This document shows, piece by piece, positions 60,940-64,000 of a DNA stretch of 64,000 nt. Position numbers and translations under genes: made by a program. How positions within the stretch are numbered: position 1 is the first letter of the stretch; each line of letters starts with the position of its first letter. The notes beneath the pieces are model-generated. The model did not search any database. It had not been told where the DNA came from and saw nothing but the letters and a program-made list of their open reading frames with translations. The DNA comes from Alcaligenes endophyticus (GTDB taxonomy: Bacteria; Pseudomonadota; Gammaproteobacteria; Burkholderiales; Burkholderiaceae_B), in assembly GCF_026344035.1 (NCBI RefSeq), contig NZ_JAPKND010000005.1, forward strand, positions 217,642-281,641. Direction: 5' to 3'.

Positions 60940-63900
60940 AGCCATATGGAATGAGCACACAGGGACATTTGTTGCCGTTTCAGAAAACAAAACAGCGAAA
61001 GGCAAGCGCAGTTCCTCTTGCGTAAACGGAACCAAGCGTCCGTCCTTTAGTTCTCGCATGAAATGGGCCTTTGCCTTGGCAGCCAATACAATGATGCTGG
61101 GAAGTGCTTGGGCGACAGTCGAAATCCCCGTTGGCGACAATGTCATCAATTTCACCAGTTCTGGTGGCAGCATTAATTTTTCGGGTGGTGGCAGCATTGT
61201 GGGCCTAAGTGGCCTAACCATAGACGGTGCCTTGAGTGCCGAACAGATTACGATGGGAGGCGAAATCTTAGCGACCCGGAGTGAAGTGCAGACAAACACG
61301 GACAAAATTGACGCACTCGACAATCGGGTAGGAATCAACGAATCTGATATTGCAGACCATGCTAGTCGGATTGGGAACAACGAAACCACCATCACGGCCC
61401 ACGGTAACAGAATTGGCACGGCGGAAACAGAATTAAGTACGATCAGCGATCGTCTCGCCGCCTTGGGCGTCGACGAGGACACTCCCGGTGTGCAGTATTT
61501 TCGCGCCAATTCTCAGTTGCCTGACTCTCAGGCTAATGGCACAGACTCTATGGCTATTGGTCCCGATTCCAAAGCAAATGGCAACGAGTCAATTGCTATC
61601 GGACTAAAGTCCCAAGCTGAGGGCGAGCGCAGCATCTCTGCAGGCCAAGGGGCCATAGCGGATGCCGAGAGTGCCATTGCACTGGGCGACGGAGCCCGTG
61701 CTATGTCTGGACCAGCTATGTCCAAACCCAACGCGGCTATTGCCATTGGCCAGAACAGTTTAAGCAGCGGTTTGGCCAGTATTGCAGTAGGCCGCGAAGC
61801 TGCGGCGGGTGGAAATAATGCACTCGCTCTGGGCACACAAGCACAAGCCAGTGGCGCCAACGGTATCGCGTTGGGACTGGATGCTCAGGCGGATGCTGAA
61901 AATAATATCTCTATTGGTAATGATGCCGGCAAAGCGACTGGTAATCATCTACCAGGCGACCGTTCGCACAACATTGCGATCGGTCAGGCTAGTGGTCAAA
62001 ACGTTAAAGGTCAGTTCAACGTAGCGTTGGGGGATGGCACTGGCAATGACGTGGATGGCAACGAGAACGTGGCGCTTGGCCGAGATGCTGGCCAGAATGT
62101 CATTGGCGATAGCAATGTCAGTTTGGGCAAAAACTCGAATCGAGGGCGGTCATCAAACCGTGCGATCGGTATAGGTGAGGACTCCGGCGCTGAAACAGAA
62201 GGCGTAGCGATTGGATATAAAGCGATTGCCGGGAATACTGGGGTTGCAGTAGGTCGACAAACGACGGCTGTGGGGACGGGTACTGCTATTGGCCCCAATG
62301 CTCATGCTGACAGCGATTTCGTCGCCTTGGGATTGAGTTCTCACGCCGCTCAGAACGATGTTTCCGGATTGGGCCGTTTCACTAATAGAACTTTCACAGG
62401 AAGCGCAGTTTCTGTTGGTAGCAGCCAAGCAGGTAGTGAATTTACGCGTCGCATCGTTAACGTGGAAGATGGCGCCAATGATACCGATGCAGTCAACGTA
62501 CGTCAGTTGCAATCAGCAGTGGATCAAGTGACGCTGGGAGCTACAATAGAGTACGATAAACTAGCTGAAAAGATCGGTGACGACTGGGGTCAGCAGATTG
62601 CTGACAACAAACCACAGTACCTTAGCATCAATGATGGTGGCGTAGGCAAGGGCAACAAGAATAATAATGGTGCCGCTGCCACAGCTATCGACTCCATCGC
62701 AATCGGACCGGAAGCTACTGCTAAAGAGAAAGATTCGATTGCCATTGGGCATATGGCTGGAGCAGAAGGAGCCTCCGCCGTTGTGTTAGGGCACAACATC
62801 AAAGGGCTAGGGCTCAACTCAACTACTATTGGTAACTCACAATCCGAAGCACGCGACGAAAGCGGCGTAGCGATTGGTACGCACGTCATTAGCCGTGACA
62901 AGAACTCCATCGTTATTGGTCGAGATTCCTATACGGACCGCCAAGCTAACGGCCCCTCTGTCGAAAACTCCATTGTAATTGGTACCGAATCCAGCTCCAC
63001 AGCCGTAGAAGGGATTGTGATCGGGAAAAAATCGGTAGTAAATGCCGATCGCGGTATCGCTCAGGGTAGTAATGCAGAGGCAACAGCCAATGATGCCATT
63101 GCCCTCGGTACAAGATCTAGAGCCACGGCTGGCAACTCGCAAGCGAGCGGCACCGACGCGAAAGCCTTTGCTGCGCGTGGTATAGCAATGGGCAATAATG
63201 CACGCTCTGGACAAGCAAATCCTGATGTCGAAAATCGTGATAAGAACCGCGACTCTATTGCACTAGGCACAGAATCGGTAGCAGAGCTCAATAGCAGTAT
63301 CGCTATGGGCCGGGAAGCTCAAGCAACGGCTGACTACGCCCTAGCTCAGGGCAAGGGCGCTCACGCATTTGGCGAAGCTTCAATTGCACAAGGCCGTGAC
63401 GCTTGGGCTCTTGACCGACAGGCGATCGCTCTGGGTGATGGTTCCCGCAGCACGGCTAATCGCGCTGTCGCTATTGGTCAAGGCGCACGTGCGGTCAACG
63501 CTCGCTCGGTAGCGTTGGGTGATGGTGCTGCGACAGCAACTGAGGTTGGCACCTCGAGCGCCTCTTTGAATAACCTGCAATACGGCAACTTTGCCGGGAG
63601 TAATCCGATCGGGACGGTCAGCGTGGGCACAGAGCAGGAAAAACGTACGCTGACCAATGTGGCCGCGGGCCGGATAAGCGCGAGCAGCACGGATGCGATC
63701 AACGGCAGCCAGTTGTATGCCACCAATTCGGTACTAGGTAACGTCGCCAACACCACGAAAAATATCTTGGGGGGGAATGCTAACCTAGCCTCTGACGGCA
63801 ATCTAAGCATGAGCAATATTGGTGATACCGGAGAAAACACGGTGCACGATGCGATTAAATACGCTGCTCAAGGTTGGCACATTAGCGCCAATGGTGACCC

Positions 63901-64000
63901 TACCGAGAACGTAAAGCCGGGTGGTTCAGTAGACTTCAGTAATGACGATGGCAACATTACCATCACTCAAGATGGCACCGATTTGGCCTTCAATCTAGCG
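60923..64000 (+). CDS. Trimeric autotransporter adhesin (YadA/Hia type), partial
   Basis: Surface adhesin secreted by the type Vc route. 1,026 codons are open to the window edge, so the membrane anchor is not seen. AGGAAG lies 6-7 nt before the ATG. The N-terminus is an extended signal peptide region (MNHIYKAIWNEHTGTFVAVS), then a hydrophobic core ending GSAWA near residue 64. Residues about 123-187 form a coiled-coil-like repeat (RVGINESDIA, RIGNNETTI). Two YadA-head stretches of SIAIG/ALG repeats follow. Each ends in a neck: VNVEDG...DAVNVRQLQ (about 511-530) and LTNVAAG...DAINGSQL (about 906-931). A TrpRing-like GWHISANG segment comes last. It overlaps the EAL gene by 17 bp. Confidence 0.93.
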   Translation, partial: MNHIYKAIWNEHTGTFVAVSENKTAKGKRSSSCVNGTKRPSFSSRMKWAFALAANTMMLGSAWATVEIPVGDNVINFTSSGGSINFSGGGSIVGLSGLTIDGALSAEQITMGGEILATRSEVQTNTDKIDALDNRVGINESDIADHASRIGNNETTITAHGNRIGTAETELSTISDRLAALGVDEDTPGVQYFRANSQLPDSQANGTDSMAIGPDSKANGNESIAIGLKSQAEGERSISAGQGAIADAESAIALGDGARAMSGPAMSKPNAAIAIGQNSLSSGLASIAVGREAAAGGNNALALGTQAQASGANGIALGLDAQADAENNISIGNDAGKATGNHLPGDRSHNIAIGQASGQNVKGQFNVALGDGTGNDVDGNENVALGRDAGQNVIGDSNVSLGKNSNRGRSSNRAIGIGEDSGAETEGVAIGYKAIAGNTGVAVGRQTTAVGTGTAIGPNAHADSDFVALGLSSHAAQNDVSGLGRFTNRTFTGSAVSVGSSQAGSEFTRRIVNVEDGANDTDAVNVRQLQSAVDQVTLGATIEYDKLAEKIGDDWGQQIADNKPQYLSINDGGVGKGNKNNNGAAATAIDSIAIGPEATAKEKDSIAIGHMAGAEGASAVVLGHNIKGLGLNSTTIGNSQSEARDESGVAIGTHVISRDKNSIVIGRDSYTDRQANGPSVENSIVIGTESSSTAVEGIVIGKKSVVNADRGIAQGSNAEATANDAIALGTRSRATAGNSQASGTDAKAFAARGIAMGNNARSGQANPDVENRDKNRDSIALGTESVAELNSSIAMGREAQATADYALAQGKGAHAFGEASIAQGRDAWALDRQAIALGDGSRSTANRAVAIGQGARAVNARSVALGDGAATATEVGTSSASLNNLQYGNFAGSNPIGTVSVGTEQEKRTLTNVAAGRISASSTDAINGSQLYATNSVLGNVANTTKNILGGNANLASDGNLSMSNIGDTGENTVHDAIKYAAQGWHISANGDPTENVKPGGSVDFSNDDGNITITQDGTDLAFNLA

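Noticed and set aside
61528..63840. Several antisense open frames within the adhesin gene
   Set aside because: They mirror the repeated Gly/Ala/Ile codons of the adhesin and lack start signals.
1..64000. CRISPR arrays, tRNA genes, rRNA genes, riboswitches
   Set aside because: No regularly spaced repeats, no cloverleaf-like sequences with T-arm motifs and no known riboswitch cores were recognised by eye.

Overview
The window is a bacterial chromosome segment, most likely from Betaproteobacteria, order Burkholderiales, family Alcaligenaceae. This rests on gene content and order: yicC, rph, rdgB and hemW together; recG beside oxyR; a Bug/TctC-type uptake receptor; a tsdBA pair; FbpABC and Ugp importers. 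By eye the base composition is moderate and becomes more AT-rich after about 50 kb. I see no rRNA, tRNA or CRISPR array. The genus is not determined.

Region 1 (1-34 kb) is mostly metabolism and import. A minus-strand operon encodes a D-2-hydroxyacid dehydrogenase, an SDR oxidoreductase and an erythrose-4-phosphate-dehydrogenase-like enzyme cut by the window edge. An S9 peptidase, a beta-class GST and a thiosulfate dehydrogenase pair (tsdB-tsdA) follow. Next come a complete branched-chain amino acid importer (livKHMGF) and a proline-racemase-family enzyme in an operon with a polyamine/opine-type ABC importer. In that enzyme the second catalytic cysteine position is glycine. A divergent GlxA-type regulator and convergent proC adjoin it. 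A ugpBAEC importer, an orphan second LivK, a recG-oxyR-dps cluster (the Dps has a histone-H1-like tail), ridA, fpr and a Fur-box-preceded fbpABC iron importer complete the region.

Region 2 (34-43 kb) is conserved: glnA, hemW, rdgB, rph, an SbcC/SbcD-like ATPase-nuclease pair and yicC.

Region 3 (43-51 kb) is a cluster for D-amino acids and their N-substituted forms: Asp/Glu racemase, HypT-like LysR, N-carbamoyl-D-amino acid hydrolase, LysR, Bug receptor and N-acyl-D-amino acid deacylase. It lies between two decayed fragments of a P4-type tyrosine integrase, one resembling the C-terminal half (43.3-43.5 kb) and the other the N-terminal half (50.4-51.0 kb). This suggests a mobile origin.

Region 4 (51-58 kb) is more AT-rich. 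It holds a serine beta-lactamase-like hydrolase, a class III CoA-transferase, a LysR, a DctPQM TRAP transporter whose binding protein carries a lipobox, and an HpaI-type aldolase. It looks like uptake and breakdown of an unknown organic acid.

Region 5 (58-64 kb) holds the most unusual structure. An orphan serine recombinase sits next to a plus-strand chain of a 38-codon upstream ORF, a degenerate GGDEF-EAL protein and a very large trimeric autotransporter adhesin that runs off the window. The upstream ORF overlaps the EAL gene by ATGA, and the EAL gene overlaps the adhesin by 17 bp. A run of ten C residues lies in the EAL gene 50 bp before the adhesin start. Slippage there would end EAL translation before the adhesin ribosome binding site, which suggests a phase-variable translational coupling switch.
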